Assembly (NCBI GenBank): GCA_018812925.1
Contig: JAHJCU010000004.1
Span: forward strand, 370,289 to 434,288
Origin: Candidatus Omnitrophota bacterium
Lineage (GTDB): Bacteria > CAIJMQ01
Direction: 5' to 3'
Length of the DNA: 64,000 bases
The notes beneath the pieces are model-generated. The model saw nothing but the letters and a program-made list of their open reading frames with translations. It did not search any database and was not told where the DNA came from. Positions within the stretch are counted from its first letter, which is position 1. The number at the start of each line of letters is the position of its first letter. The position numbers were made by a program, and so were the translations under genes. Below are positions 1 through 8,503 of this stretch, piece after piece.

Positions 1-765
1 AGAATAATACCCTGTTTAGACGTAAAAGGCGGACGTGTTGTAAAAGGCATTAAGTTCCGTGAACACCGTGACGCCGGCGATCCTGTAGAACTTGCCTTTT
101 TCTATAATAAAGAGGGTGCTGATGAGCTGGTGTTCTACGACATTACAGCATCCAGTGATGAGCGTTCCATAATGCTTGATGTGGTTCGGCGAACAGCTAA
201 CCAGCTTTTTATACCCCTTACCGTAGGTGGCGGTCTGCGTACTGTGGATGACATGAACCAAATGCTGAAAGCCGGAGCGGACAAAATATCTATTAATACC
301 GCAGCAGTAATGAATCCCAAATTGATATCAGAGGGCGCGCAACGCTTCGGCAATCAATGCATAGTGCTTGGAATGGATGCCAAGCGTATCCCCGGTTCAA
401 ATCCGGTTCGCTGGATTATTCACACTCATACAGGCGCGGACGGCGGGCATTCCGCAGGTCTGGATGCAATAGACTGGGCAAAACAGGCAGTGGAACTGGG
501 AGCGGGCGAGATTGTGGTAAACAGTATTGATACCGATGGCACTAAAAAGGGATATGATCTGGAGTTGCTACGCGCTATTTCAGACAACGTTTCAGTCCCT
601 GTAGTTGCCAGCGGCGGAGCAGGTAATTTAGACCATCTTGTGGAAGCCCTGACTAAAGGCAAGGCCGATGCAGTCCTCGCCGCCTCAATCTTTCATTATG
701 GCGAATATTCAATTAAAGAAGCAAAAGAATATCTTAAGAAAAAAGGAATCGCAGTTAGAACTTAG
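1..765 (+). CDS. hisF: Imidazole glycerol phosphate synthase subunit HisF (5' end outside window)
   Basis: HisF is the cyclase subunit of IGP synthase in histidine biosynthesis. With HisH it turns PRFAR plus ammonia into imidazole glycerol phosphate and AICAR, so it also feeds the purine pathway. The frame is open from base 1 and reads [16 protein letters not shown], which is the HisF N-terminus lacking only a few residues, so the true start lies just upstream of the window. The catalytic Asp of CLDV is present, as are the second Asp region (LGMDAKR) and the phosphate-binding segment [13 protein letters not shown]. About 254 residues are visible against a usual 250-256. A (beta-alpha)8 barrel is expected. 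An internal GTG at 130 is not the start, because conserved sequence precedes it. A heptamer repeat follows the stop at once. Confidence 0.96.
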   Translation, partial: RIIPCLDVKGGRVVKGIKFREHRDAGDPVELAFFYNKEGADELVFYDITASSDERSIMLDVVRRTANQLFIPLTVGGGLRTVDDMNQMLKAGADKISINTAAVMNPKLISEGAQRFGNQCIVLGMDAKRIPGSNPVRWIIHTHTGADGGHSAGLDAIDWAKQAVELGAGEIVVNSIDTDGTKKGYDLELLRAISDNVSVPVVASGGAGNLDHLVEALTKGKADAVLAASIFHYGEYSIKEAKEYLKKKGIAVRT

Positions 766-842
766 TTGTAAGCTGTAAGCTATAAGCTGTAAGTAATAAA
801 ATTAGTAAACTTAAAGCTTATAGCCTATAGCTTATAACTTTA
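766..842. repeat. Heptamer-array inverted repeat, family R1 (AGCTTATA type)
   Basis: The left arm repeats units such as TAAGCTG/TAAGCTA with a period of 7. An AT-rich spacer (about 794-809) follows, then a right arm of CTTAAAGCTTATAGCC type that is roughly the reverse complement of the left. The RNA could fold into a long imperfect hairpin. The spacer AATTAGTAAACTTA recurs in the copy at 1209-1298. It fills the whole gap between hisF and the next gene. Confidence 0.8.
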
Positions 843-845
843 AAT

Positions 846-1208
846 ATGCCGCATACATTTAAAAATATAAAAGTTTGGCAAAAAGCACATGAAATGGTTT
901 TACAGATATATAAAATTACAGAAGATTTCCCAAGTTCAGAAAAATACGGATTGACATCACAGTTTAGAAGAGCAGCTGTTTCAGTAGCGACTAATATTGT
1001 GGAAGGTTATAAAAAAAAGACTGACAAGGATTTTGCGCATTTTCTTAACCTTGCCGATAGTTCCTTAGAAGAAACTAAATATCATCTTCTTTTAACTCTT
1101 GATTTAAAGTATTTAGACAAAAAATATTACCAGGATTTATCAATACTAGCAGATGAAGTTGGAAGAATGTTATTTGGATTTAGAAGAAGTTTAAAATTTA
1201 AATCTTAA
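846..1208 (+). CDS. Four-helix-bundle protein of the 23S rRNA intervening-sequence (S23/IVP) family
   Basis: This 120-residue protein has the family signature: FKNIKVWQKAHEMV at the start, FPSSEKYGLTSQFRRAAVSV in the middle, then a long helical C-terminus with SSLEETKYHLLL. The family was first described from ORFs inside 23S rRNA intervening sequences and is related to the Avd protein of diversity-generating retroelements. Its molecular role is not settled. Here it is a free-standing gene between hisF and purF, with R1 repeats filling the gaps on both sides. That suggests it arrived as a unit or is maintained with the repeats. The ATG at 846 follows the repeat directly, without a clear Shine-Dalgarno sequence. 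Family assignment is secure and function unknown. Confidence 0.88.
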   Translation: MPHTFKNIKVWQKAHEMVLQIYKITEDFPSSEKYGLTSQFRRAAVSVATNIVEGYKKKTDKDFAHFLNLADSSLEETKYHLLLTLDLKYLDKKYYQDLSILADEVGRMLFGFRRSLKFKS

Positions 1209-1298
1209 AACTTACAGCTTAAAGCTGTTTTTTAAAATAGTAGTAATTTAATTAGTAAACTTATAGCTTAGAGCTTAAAGCCTAAAGCTTTATTTAAC
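1209..1298. repeat. Heptamer-array repeat, family R1, just upstream of purF
   Basis: CTTACAGCTTAAAGCTG, then an AT-rich spacer containing TTTAATTAGTAAACTTA, then CTTATAGCTTAGAGC and related units of about 7 nt. It shares its core with 766-842, so the four-helix-bundle gene lies between two copies. It runs to the purF start codon, leaving no ordinary ribosome binding site. Confidence 0.75.
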
Positions 1299-2675
1299 AT
1301 GTGCGGAATATTTGGAATATACGGTCATAAAGATGCATCTCGGCTCACCTATCTGGGGCTTTATGCTCTCCAGCATCGCGGTGAAGAAAGCGCCGGCATA
1401 GTTGCCGCTAACGGTGGCGGCAAAGTAAAATCCCATAATGGTATGGGGCTTGTATCCGATGTCTTCAATGAAAAAACCATAAAATCTCTTCACGGCAATG
1501 TAGCGGTCGGTCATGTCCGTTATTCAACAACCGGTTCAAGCATTTCCAAAAACATACAGCCGTTTCTTGTAGCTCACCGAAAAGGTCATATAGCAATTGC
1601 TCATAACGGCAATCTCGTAAACACCAGGCAATTGCGACGCGGAATGGAATCCAAGGGATCCATATTCCAAACCTCAATGGATTCGGAGCTTGTAGTCCAC
1701 CTAATTGCGAAATCGGATAAAAAAGATAAGGAACACGTTATTATAGATGCCCTATCACAACTTGAAGGCGCTTATTCGATAATTCTAATGCTTAACAATA
1801 CATTAATCGGAGCAAGAGACCCTTACGGATTCAGACCCCTTTGCATAGGCAAACTTGACGGGGCATATGTACTGGCAAGCGAAACCTGTGCATTAGATTT
1901 AATACAGGCAAAATATGTCCGCGATATAGAACCAGGCGAGATTGTATTTATTGACAACAAAGGACTTCGCTCCATTAAACCTTTCCCGCCCCAAACACAC
2001 GCATCCTGTATATTTGAATATATATATTTCTCAAGACCAGACAGTAATATATTCGAAAAAAACGTTTACTTGACAAGAAAGCGATTAGGCAAACAGCTTG
2101 CAAAAGAACATCCCGTCAAAGCCGATTTAATAATGCCTATCCCCGACTCAGGCAACTACGCAGCGCTCGGTTTCGCAGAAGCATCCAACATACCATACGA
2201 AATAGGAATGATACGAAATCATTATATCGGCAGAACATTTATCCAACCGTCGCAGTTTATACGCGATTTCAAAGTAAAAATTAAGTTAAATCCCATAAAA
2301 GACGTGCTTAAAGGCAAGCGCATAGTAATAATAGAAGATTCTATAGTAAGAGGCACAACAAGCCGCATAAGAGTAAAAACCCTAAGAGAAGCAGGCGCAA
2401 AAGAAATCCATATGCGGGTAAGTTGTCCTCCGCTTATATCGCCCTGTTTCTACGGCATAGATTTCCCCACAAAAAAAGAACTCATTGCTTCAAACCGCAC
2501 AATTGAAAGCATAAAAGATTTTATAGGATTGGACAGCCTAAAATATCTAAGTTTGGAAGGTATGCTCAAATCAATGTTATTGCCGAAAGAAGAATTTTGT
2601 ACGGCATGTTTCACAGGCAATTATCCAACTAAGTTATCTAAAAAAGTTTCTAAAAAAATGCTGGAGAAAAATTAA
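1299..2675 (+). CDS. purF: Amidophosphoribosyltransferase PurF (glutamine-dependent)
   Basis: PurF catalyses the first committed step of purine synthesis: PRPP plus glutamine gives 5-phosphoribosylamine. The protein starts MCGIFGIYG, so Cys2 becomes the N-terminal nucleophile of the class II glutaminase after Met removal, without the propeptide seen in Bacillus. GHVRYSTTG binds glutamine and AHNGNLVN follows. The phosphoribosyltransferase half carries the PRPP loop [13 protein letters not shown] near residue 345. Cysteines in [16 protein letters not shown] and FCTACF match the four Fe-S ligands of the Bacillus-type enzyme. At 458 residues it is of normal length. The pyrG start is 2 nt after the stop, so the two are probably co-transcribed. 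A second, altered PurF lies at 18380-19786. Confidence 0.96.
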   Translation: MCGIFGIYGHKDASRLTYLGLYALQHRGEESAGIVAANGGGKVKSHNGMGLVSDVFNEKTIKSLHGNVAVGHVRYSTTGSSISKNIQPFLVAHRKGHIAIAHNGNLVNTRQLRRGMESKGSIFQTSMDSELVVHLIAKSDKKDKEHVIIDALSQLEGAYSIILMLNNTLIGARDPYGFRPLCIGKLDGAYVLASETCALDLIQAKYVRDIEPGEIVFIDNKGLRSIKPFPPQTHASCIFEYIYFSRPDSNIFEKNVYLTRKRLGKQLAKEHPVKADLIMPIPDSGNYAALGFAEASNIPYEIGMIRNHYIGRTFIQPSQFIRDFKVKIKLNPIKDVLKGKRIVIIEDSIVRGTTSRIRVKTLREAGAKEIHMRVSCPPLISPCFYGIDFPTKKELIASNRTIESIKDFIGLDSLKYLSLEGMLKSMLLPKEEFCTACFTGNYPTKLSKKVSKKMLEKN

Positions 2676-2676
2676 A

Positions 2677-4278
2677 ATGCCAAAATATATATTTATAACC
2701 GGTGGCGTAGTTTCAAGTCTGGGTAAAGGAATAGCTTCTGCTTCAATAGGTAAACTTTTAGAATCAATGGGCTTAAAAATAACCATTATAAAATGCGACC
2801 CGTATATAAATGTTGACCCCGGCACAATGAACCCGTTCCAGCACGGTGAAGTTTATGTCACTGACGACGGTGCCGAAACAGATTTGGACTTAGGTCATTA
2901 TGAACGCTTCACAAACGCAATCGTCGGCAAAGCCAATAATATAACCAGCGGCAAAATATATTATTCGGTTATCTGTAAAGAAAGAAAAGGCGAATTCCTC
3001 GGCGGAACAGTTCAGGTAATTCCTCATATCACAGACGAGATAAAGTCACAGATAAAAAACGCTTCAAAAGGCAAAAATCTGGATGTAGTAATAGTCGAAA
3101 TCGGCGGAACTGTCGGTGATATAGAAAGCTTACCTTTTATGGAAGCAATCAGACAGATGACTTTGGAACTGGGCAGAAAAAATGCAATAAACATACACCT
3201 TACTCTTGTACCTTATATTAAAAGCGCGCAAGAAATAAAAACAAAACCTACCCAGCATAGTGTAGGAAAACTGCGCGAGATAGGAATACAACCCGATATA
3301 TTACTATGCCGTTCGGAAAAAAAATTAAACAAAGAAATTAAAGCAAAAATCGCGCTCTTCTGTAATGTGCACCCGGATGCAGTCATAGGCGCTTTGGATA
3401 TGGACAATATTTACGAAATACCCCTCACATACGAAAAACAAGGCTTGGATAAACTAATACTGGATTTAATCGGTTTGAAAAAAACAAACGGCGATTTAAA
3501 AGACTGGAAACGCGAAGTAATGGACAGAATGAACAAAGCATCAAAAGTTACCACCATTGCGGTTATAGGAAAATATATAACACTGCAGGATTCTTATAAA
3601 TCAATATACGAAGCATTGGTCCACGGCGGCATCGCAAACGATACAAAACTTGAAATCAAAAGAATAGAATCCGAAGAAATCACCAAACATGGCGCTAATA
3701 AATGTTTAAAAGATGTTCAGGGAATACTCGTACCCGGCGGATTCGGTCATAGAGGAGTAGAAGGCAAAATAAAAGCAATCCAATACGCAAGAAAAAATAA
3801 AATCCCATTTTTGGGTATATGTCTTGGGATGCAGACAGCAGTTATAGAGTTCGCAAGAAACGTATGCGGACTGGCAAACGCCAACTCCACAGAGTTTAAT
3901 AAAAAGACTCCTCATCCCGTAATCAGTTTACTCGAAGAACAGAGAAAGATAAAAAATAAAGGCGGAACAATGCGGCTTGGCGCGTACGACTGCAGTATAA
4001 AGAAACCTACAAAAAGTTTTAGCGCCTACAAACAAGAAAACATATCCGAACGCCACAGACACAGATACGAATTCAATAATCAATATAAAAGAATTATGGC
4101 AAGCAAAGGGCTTGATATCGTAGGTATCAATCCGCAGAAAAATCTGGTAGAGATAATAGAATTAAAAGACCATCCCTGGTTCGTCGCCTGCCAGTTCCAT
4201 CCCGAATTCAAATCCAAACCGGATAGACCTCACCCTCTATTCAGAGATTTTATTAAAGCATCTTCTCATCATTCATAA
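2677..4278 (+). CDS. pyrG: CTP synthase PyrG
   Basis: PyrG makes CTP from UTP, ATP and glutamine. The N-terminal synthetase domain starts with [18 protein letters not shown] (P-loop). HYERF and the [11 protein letters not shown] segment, both typical of the amidoligase site, follow. The C-terminal class I glutaminase has its nucleophile in FLGICLGMQ and the His/Glu pair in QFHPEF. The length of 533 residues is standard. The start is tightly coupled to purF. The glutaminase residues are intact here, in contrast to CarA in the same window. Confidence 0.97.
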   Translation: MPKYIFITGGVVSSLGKGIASASIGKLLESMGLKITIIKCDPYINVDPGTMNPFQHGEVYVTDDGAETDLDLGHYERFTNAIVGKANNITSGKIYYSVICKERKGEFLGGTVQVIPHITDEIKSQIKNASKGKNLDVVIVEIGGTVGDIESLPFMEAIRQMTLELGRKNAINIHLTLVPYIKSAQEIKTKPTQHSVGKLREIGIQPDILLCRSEKKLNKEIKAKIALFCNVHPDAVIGALDMDNIYEIPLTYEKQGLDKLILDLIGLKKTNGDLKDWKREVMDRMNKASKVTTIAVIGKYITLQDSYKSIYEALVHGGIANDTKLEIKRIESEEITKHGANKCLKDVQGILVPGGFGHRGVEGKIKAIQYARKNKIPFLGICLGMQTAVIEFARNVCGLANANSTEFNKKTPHPVISLLEEQRKIKNKGGTMRLGAYDCSIKKPTKSFSAYKQENISERHRHRYEFNNQYKRIMASKGLDIVGINPQKNLVEIIELKDHPWFVACQFHPEFKSKPDRPHPLFRDFIKASSHHS

Positions 4279-4289
4279 TCAGTTGAGGG

Positions 4290-4392
4290 TGGTAATTCGT
4301 AAATCGCAAAGCGTAATCCGTAATCTTTTCTGTTGTTAATTATTTTTTATTACTATTTACCATTTACTAATTACCAATTACGGTCTTTTGAG
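4290..4392. repeat. Heptamer-array inverted repeat, family R2 (GTAATTG/GTAAATG type)
   Basis: The left arm has units such as GGTAATTCGTAAATCG and GTAATCCGTAATC. The right arm is ACTATTTACCATTTACTAAT followed by TACCAATTACGG. The arms are roughly complementary with a T-rich spacer. It lies between convergent pyrG and the RecB-like gene. A second R2 copy sits between carA and carB. The rest of the gap to 4462 shows nothing recognisable. Confidence 0.75.
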
Positions 4393-4462
4393 AGGGAGTT
4401 TATAAAAGCGGCGATGAAGAAATAAGCTCCAGGGGATATACGAGCTATGTCTCTGTTTAATT

Positions 4463-5968
4463 TTATTCATACTCCATCAATTCACTATATTCCACTAATT
4501 TATCTTTTAAAATTACCATCGCCTTACAATCATCTTCATTATATTCAATAATCCGTTTTAATATATTCTCATCCTTACTTGCGATATATTCGTTATACCA
4601 CTGAATAGACAATGCTCCCGAAGGATTTTCGTCTCTCCATTTAAATCCCAGATATGTCGCAATATCTTTTATTGAATAACTGGAAAGAGGCCAATCCGTC
4701 TTTGCCTGCACTATTCTATACAAATCAATTGCGTTAGACGATGCAAAAAACTGCGCGACTTCATCCTCTGATATCACATCAAAATACTTCTTACTCATTT
4801 TTTTATAAGTCGTTTTTTCATAAGGCGAATAATAATATATCGCATAATCCCCCTCGCCGAGGGTCCTTATATAATCCCAAAATCTCTGCCACGCATCCTT
4901 TTCTGATTGCCCGGAATTATCCTTAGCCAAAAAATAAATAAACTTTTCTTCATCAGCCCTTCTTTCATAAACGCCGTGCAGATATACCAAATCCTGAGTC
5001 GGGTCAGATTCAATATCAAAAAACAATTCAATAGGCACTTTAGGCAAATCAAGCTTTTCATATAAAACAGGCTTCTTTGTATTAACAACCACATTGGCTC
5101 TGGCTATCAACTTCCTCAACAAACCCTCACCAATACCCTTGAGTATTGTCTTATTCTGCTTCTTCAACTCCATTGCCCTGCCTATATCCAAACCACACAA
5201 GTCTTTCGTTGTTAAAATGTCCAAATCCGCCCTAATAATATCCCTTGTATTCCTTCCCAAATAAAAAAGATTAGTTAAATCCTCCGACTCATTACACCAC
5301 TTCTTGCAACTAACAGACCACGGACACAACTTGCAAACCGCTGAATTAGCAGGATAATTTTGTTTATCGTTTGCAACTAATGCTATCGCTTCGGCTTTTA
5401 CTTCCTCATAATATTCCCACCAGGTCTTATGCGCGCGGGGACCCATCATCCTATCTAACATATAAGGGGTCTCATTCATTTCAATATCAATTATCGCCCC
5501 TATATTCTCCTTAGCAAACCCCAAACTCTTCAAAATCTCCACATACAAACACAACTGTACAGCATAATGTTTCTTCGGCTTGTTCTCTTCCTCTTCGCTG
5601 CCGTTTTGATACGCTTTACCCGCCTTAATCTCAACAGGCATATATTTTTCATCCTCTAATCTCTTTAAAAAATCCGGAATACCAAGAAATTGAGCGTGTT
5701 TTATTACCCCCTGATAAATTAATTCCTTCCCATCCTTCATCGCCTCCATCGTCCGCAGATTTCTATCGCTAAGCTCACCCTTGCTTAAATCTATAAACTC
5801 ACCCGTCTTACTGATTACCTCCTGCTCAAACTGCACACCCTTATCCCAAAGCAATTGAACAAAAGGATTTGGTTCCTGTATCTTTTCTTCTTGTGGCCCG
5901 TAGATATCCCGCCAAACACGATGGGGACATTGAGTATAATTGTAGAGGATTGATGCTGTAATATTCAT
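4463..5968 (-). CDS. TM0106-family RecB-like nuclease with RNase H-like domain
   Basis: This is a 501-residue putative nuclease. The N-terminal half is a RecB/Cas4-like PD-(D/E)XK domain: YTQCPHRVW near the start, then PVEIKAGKAY carrying the catalytic E-x-K. Further on is a cysteine cluster, CKLCPWSVSCKKWC, probably an Fe-S site as in Cas4/AddB. The C-terminal half resembles YprB-type RNase H-like exonucleases. It has a catalytic acid pair in FFDIESDP, a YSPYEKTTY segment, and YNEDDCKAM near the end. A helix-hairpin-helix-like stretch, LKGIGEGLLRKL, lies between. The family's biological role is not established; DNA repair is a reasonable inference. No cas genes are nearby. It is transcribed alone. 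Confidence 0.85.
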   Translation of the reverse strand: MNITASILYNYTQCPHRVWRDIYGPQEEKIQEPNPFVQLLWDKGVQFEQEVISKTGEFIDLSKGELSDRNLRTMEAMKDGKELIYQGVIKHAQFLGIPDFLKRLEDEKYMPVEIKAGKAYQNGSEEEENKPKKHYAVQLCLYVEILKSLGFAKENIGAIIDIEMNETPYMLDRMMGPRAHKTWWEYYEEVKAEAIALVANDKQNYPANSAVCKLCPWSVSCKKWCNESEDLTNLFYLGRNTRDIIRADLDILTTKDLCGLDIGRAMELKKQNKTILKGIGEGLLRKLIARANVVVNTKKPVLYEKLDLPKVPIELFFDIESDPTQDLVYLHGVYERRADEEKFIYFLAKDNSGQSEKDAWQRFWDYIRTLGEGDYAIYYYSPYEKTTYKKMSKKYFDVISEDEVAQFFASSNAIDLYRIVQAKTDWPLSSYSIKDIATYLGFKWRDENPSGALSIQWYNEYIASKDENILKRIIEYNEDDCKAMVILKDKLVEYSELMEYE

Positions 5969-6015
5969 TGATTTTTATTATATTCCCACAATGAATCAAT
6001 CGCAACTACTAAGAA

Positions 6016-6100
6016 CGGTTTGCGGAAAAACAAAAAAACGAATACTTATAACCCATAGCCCCCCTGTTTCATTTCCACAAAATGTAGGGGGATCAAACCG
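6016..6100. other. Nested inverted repeat between the nuclease gene and tRNA-Cys
   Basis: CGGTTTG at 6016-6022 is complementary to CAAACCG at 6094-6100. Inside lies a second pair, CCCCCCT at 6059-6065 with AGGGGG at 6086-6091. The element lies upstream of the minus-strand nuclease gene, and its purpose is unknown. The remaining bases between 5969 and 6158 show nothing else. Confidence 0.45.
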
Positions 6101-6158
6101 TCAATTTATTGAACGTTTTTATATTTATACGAGTTGTTAAAGCGCGGGAACAAACTAA

Positions 6159-6233
6159 TGGAGGCGTGGGTGGGAGTTGCACCCACGCATAACGGTTTTG
6201 CAGACCGCTCCCTTGCTGCTTGGGTACCACGCC
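6159..6233 (-). tRNA. tRNA-Cys (anticodon GCA)
   Basis: On the minus strand the acceptor GGCGTGG pairs with CCACGCC. The discriminator is U, typical of tRNA-Cys, and CCA is encoded. The anticodon arm CGGTCTGCAAAACCG shows loop CTGCAAA with anticodon GCA. The T arm is GTGGGTGCAACTCCCAC, where the T-loop reads GTGCAAC rather than GTTCAAC or GTTCGAA. Length is 75 nt including CCA. Confidence 0.93.
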
Positions 6234-6268
6234 AGGTAATAAAAAAATTTAAGCAAGAGATATAAAAA

Positions 6269-6895
6269 CTACTCTTTATACCGAATTTCCCCTTCTCTTC
6301 CACGCGGGTCGATAAGCAGGTAGATATTATCTGATTTAATAGGGTCATCGTCAGAACGATAAGCATCTGTATGGGCTTTATTAAAATTTCTAATTTCAGT
6401 GTCACTGCTATCTTTATTTTCATTTTTCCCATCCACCCCCACAGAATATACTATGCATGAATCAGCTAAATCCAGCCCCACAAAAGGGCCCATAGGATCA
6501 GGAGTTCCGTCATTATCTGCTGGCGGAGAATTCCCGCTATCTTTATCATCAACACATGAATAATACCGATAGATTTGCCTAAAATCAAAGCCATCGCTTG
6601 GTACTATATCCAAATATTCCCGCACTTGTAATTTTTGCAACCCATTAGAAATTGCAGGATTATCATGCGGCAGTGTATCTAAATTCGTCGGAAACCCGCT
6701 GTATTCCACATAATAATCCATCAGCGCAAGTTGTATGGTTTTCAGTTCTAAAATTGCTTTAGATTTTCGGGCTCTAATTCTCACTTTTCCTAAGTTCGGG
6801 AAAATCATAGCTGCGAGCAAACCGATAATGGCAACAACAGTTAGAACCTCAAGAAGAGTGAACCCCGCCTTTGTCTTATTCATAACTGGATTCAT
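6269..6895 (-). CDS. Type II secretion/type IV pilin-like pseudopilin (GspG-like)
   Basis: This is a 208-residue protein with a prepilin leader and class III signal: KAGFTLLEVLTVVAII, with cleavage expected between Gly and Phe and a Glu at +5. The hydrophobic helix runs to about residue 33. Next is a charged segment, VRIRARKSKAILELKTIQLA, typical of GspG-like pseudopilins. The C-terminal domain is Asp-rich (for example SCVDDKDSGNSPPADNDGT), which could bind calcium as in major pseudopilins. No other secretion gene is adjacent, so this is an orphan. Two starts are possible, Met1 or Met5 (6883), and neither has a clear ribosome binding site. The exact substrate or fibre is unknown. Confidence 0.82.
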   Translation of the reverse strand: MNPVMNKTKAGFTLLEVLTVVAIIGLLAAMIFPNLGKVRIRARKSKAILELKTIQLALMDYYVEYSGFPTNLDTLPHDNPAISNGLQKLQVREYLDIVPSDGFDFRQIYRYYSCVDDKDSGNSPPADNDGTPDPMGPFVGLDLADSCIVYSVGVDGKNENKDSSDTEIRNFNKAHTDAYRSDDDPIKSDNIYLLIDPRGREGEIRYKE

Positions 6896-6967
6896 TTTAA
6901 CATAACAAACAAAAATCTCAAGTTATCGCAGTAACGAAAACCCAGTGCAGCTTTTTTCTTTACGAAA

Positions 6968-7001
6968 ACCGATTTTTTAATTGCGGACAAGACCTGACCC
7001 C
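6968..7001. repeat. Direct repeat copy 1 (GGGTCAGGTCTTG type)
   Basis: ACCGATTTTTTAATTGCGG followed by ACAAGACCTGACCCC matches 8504-8538 with few differences and in the same orientation. The reverse complement, GGGGTCAGGTCTTG, resembles a motif I associate from memory with the edges of small transposon-derived elements; this is not verified here. The two copies bracket 1.5 kb containing the Cys-rich, arsR and CPBP genes. Confidence 0.7.
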
Positions 7002-7015
7002 ATTCCGTTAATTTT

Positions 7016-7060
7016 GAATAATGCGCACCTAATTGGCGCCTAATTAGGCGCGCATTATTC
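7016..7060 (-). terminator. Strong 45-nt hairpin downstream of the Cys-rich gene
   Basis: GAATAATGCGC pairs perfectly with GCGCATTATTC (11 bp). After one mismatch, CCTAATT pairs with AATTAGG around a 7-nt loop. It starts 4 nt beyond the stop of the minus-strand Cys-rich gene and is followed on that strand by AAAATTAACGG rather than a clean U-run. It may stabilise the 3' end or mark an element boundary rather than act as a classical terminator. Confidence 0.5.
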
Positions 7061-7063
7061 AGC

Positions 7064-7234
7064 TTAACAACACTTTGGCCCACAGCATGATTGGAAACAC
7101 TTCTTAATGTTTCCTTCGATACCACAGTTCTCGAAAACGGCTTTGCATTTTTCTTTGATGCCTTCTCCGGTGATGTCAACGCGATAACCATTTTCAACCT
7201 CTGTCACCTTTACATCGCAACAATCCTTTCCCAT
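7064..7234 (-). CDS. Cys-rich small protein (56 aa), metal-binding candidate
   Basis: This small gene encodes a 56-residue protein with 9 cysteines: MGKDCC at the start, single Cys at 30 and 37, and CFQSCCGPKCC at the end. It has a very strong ribosome binding site (AAAGGAGGTGAG) 6 nt before the ATG at 7234. The middle, VENGYRVDITGEGIKEKCK, looks like a short folded segment. It lies 62 nt downstream of an equally Cys-rich ArsR regulator on the same strand, so it is probably in that operon. Binding of a thiophilic metal or metalloid is an inference from Cys content and neighbour. I do not recognise the family. A longer overlapping frame at 6892-7197 lacks these features and was rejected. Confidence 0.8.
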   Translation of the reverse strand: MGKDCCDVKVTEVENGYRVDITGEGIKEKCKAVFENCGIEGNIKKCFQSCCGPKCC

Positions 7235-7262
7235 CTCTACTCACCTCCTTTCTATTCTATTA

Positions 7263-7278
7263 TTCGATAACATTCGAA
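7263..7278. promoter_or_regulatory. Candidate ArsR operator (TTCGA-N6-TCGAA)
   Basis: The inverted repeat TTCGA-TAACAT-TCGAA lies between arsR and the Cys-rich gene. Dyads of this kind are typical of ArsR/SmtB operators. The link to this regulator is inferred from position only. Confidence 0.35.
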
Positions 7279-7296
7279 CTATATAGTTAAAAATTT

Positions 7297-7611
7297 TTAC
7301 TCAAAGAACTTTTTTATAGAATCAACTGCTTCCTCATTTATTCTGCAGCGAAAAGTTTGCCCTTCCCTTTCGCAAGTAATAAGTCCTGCGTTCTGTAATT
7401 CTTTAAAGTGATGCGAAATAGTTGATTTTGAAAGATCCATACATCCACACGTTTTAGTAAAAGCCCCTCGAACGCTTCCCCCACCAGGACAACAAGAGCT
7501 CTCCTTACCACCTTTAGGCACACAGCACTGCTTGTAAACCATCATAAAGATGTTCAGTCTCTGCTCGTTTGACAGTGCCTTAAATATCTTAGAATAGTTC
7601 GATAGTTTCAT
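7297..7611 (-). CDS. ArsR-family transcriptional regulator, Cys-rich
   Basis: This is a 104-residue winged-helix repressor. The start, SNYSKIFKALSNEQRLNIFM, is the usual ArsR N-terminus. The recognition helix region is SKSTISHHFKELQNAGLI, followed by the beta-wing CEREGQTFRC. Between them lies an unusual Cys-rich insert: CCVPKGG, SSCCPGGG and KTCGCMDLSKST. Such Cys pairs could sense arsenite, cadmium or another soft metal, and the CGC just before the recognition helix recalls metal-sensing ArsR proteins. The ATG at 7611 lies only a few bases from the predicted transcription start, so the mRNA may be leaderless. Probable autoregulation and control of the Cys-rich gene downstream are inferred. 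Confidence 0.88.
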   Translation of the reverse strand: MKLSNYSKIFKALSNEQRLNIFMMVYKQCCVPKGGKESSCCPGGGSVRGAFTKTCGCMDLSKSTISHHFKELQNAGLITCEREGQTFRCRINEEAVDSIKKFFE

Positions 7612-7620
7612 TATGATAGA

Positions 7621-7649
7621 ACTTTAACATGCCCTAATAATCTTGTCAA
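7621..7649 (-). promoter_or_regulatory. Sigma-70-type promoter of arsR
   Basis: Reading the minus strand, TTGACA (7649-7644) is followed after exactly 17 nt by TAAAGT (7626-7621). Transcription would start around 7614, almost on the arsR ATG. Confidence 0.6.
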
Positions 7650-7745
7650 GTATTTTTTTATAATTTTTAATTTCCAACAATTAATTATACTGCGAAATGG
7701 GATGAAAAAGAAACAATGGAATAGTTAAGAAAGAAGGAGGATAGC

Positions 7746-8387
7746 TTATTTAAATACAACCGCATAAGCTACCCCTATTATTCCTATGTCAGCAACCAAA
7801 TGTGAGAGAAAAGGAATAATCCCCCCGTTTAATTTCTTATATAGTACAGTCCAAAGATAAGCTACGCCAACCAATACTAAAAAACTTATAATCAGCCAAA
7901 TGCGGCTTAACAAATTTGCCAAAACCAGAATATGATATCCGGCAAATAAAACATACATTATCCACTGCTGGTTTGCATATTCCCTGAATTTCCCCCAATG
8001 AATCTCTTCTAATACCGGATGAACGATACAAAAATACGGAATTAGAATCATAAAACTTTTGCTACTAATCCCATTAGCATATAACCATTCCTTAAAAACC
8101 ACACTATCATTTAGGATATAAGGAAAAAACTTATAAAGGAGTGGGCCGAAAAATAATAAAGGTATTACAAAAGCTAGGAAATATTTTGCAGAAAACCCCT
8201 TAAACAATAACTTCTTAATATCTATTTTAAATAAATATCCATAGAGAATAATCTGCAAATGATACAACAGCAAAGTTAACCAAGCATTTCGAAAATAGCA
8301 TAAACCTATCACAACAGCGATATATGGAGCAGATGCCTGAATTAAATGCTTATATCTTATTTTGTCTAATAATTTATTTATATGCAT
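7746..8387 (-). CDS. CPBP-like intramembrane protease family membrane protein
   Basis: This polytopic protein of about 213 residues has six or more hydrophobic helices. The CPBP/Abi motifs appear in order. A Glu-Glu pair with downstream Arg (HPVLEEIHWGKFRE) is motif 1, FAGYHILVL supplies the second-motif His, and SHLVADIGI the third His. These would form a metal or catalytic site in the membrane. The spacing in motif 1 is looser than the classic EExxxR, so activity is uncertain. I chose the ATG at 8387; a TTG at 8420 would add 11 residues. ATTATACTGCG occurs on both sides of the gene (7684 and 8460). The substrate is unknown. Confidence 0.65.
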   Translation of the reverse strand: MHINKLLDKIRYKHLIQASAPYIAVVIGLCYFRNAWLTLLLYHLQIILYGYLFKIDIKKLLFKGFSAKYFLAFVIPLLFFGPLLYKFFPYILNDSVVFKEWLYANGISSKSFMILIPYFCIVHPVLEEIHWGKFREYANQQWIMYVLFAGYHILVLANLLSRIWLIISFLVLVGVAYLWTVLYKKLNGGIIPFLSHLVADIGIIGVAYAVVFK

Positions 8388-8503
8388 ATCATTTCTGCCC
8401 ACTTTTTCTCTGTTAGACAAGTGTTCCGTCCGGCTTCATATATTTTATCCTAACAAATGATTATACTGCGGGAATTGGGTAAAAGGAAATAATTAGGCAA
8501 AAG

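Noticed and set aside
6892-7197. 101-codon open frame on the minus strand
   Set aside because: It overlaps the Cys-rich small gene in another frame, has no ribosome binding site, and its protein is basic and unpatterned; the small gene explains the region better.
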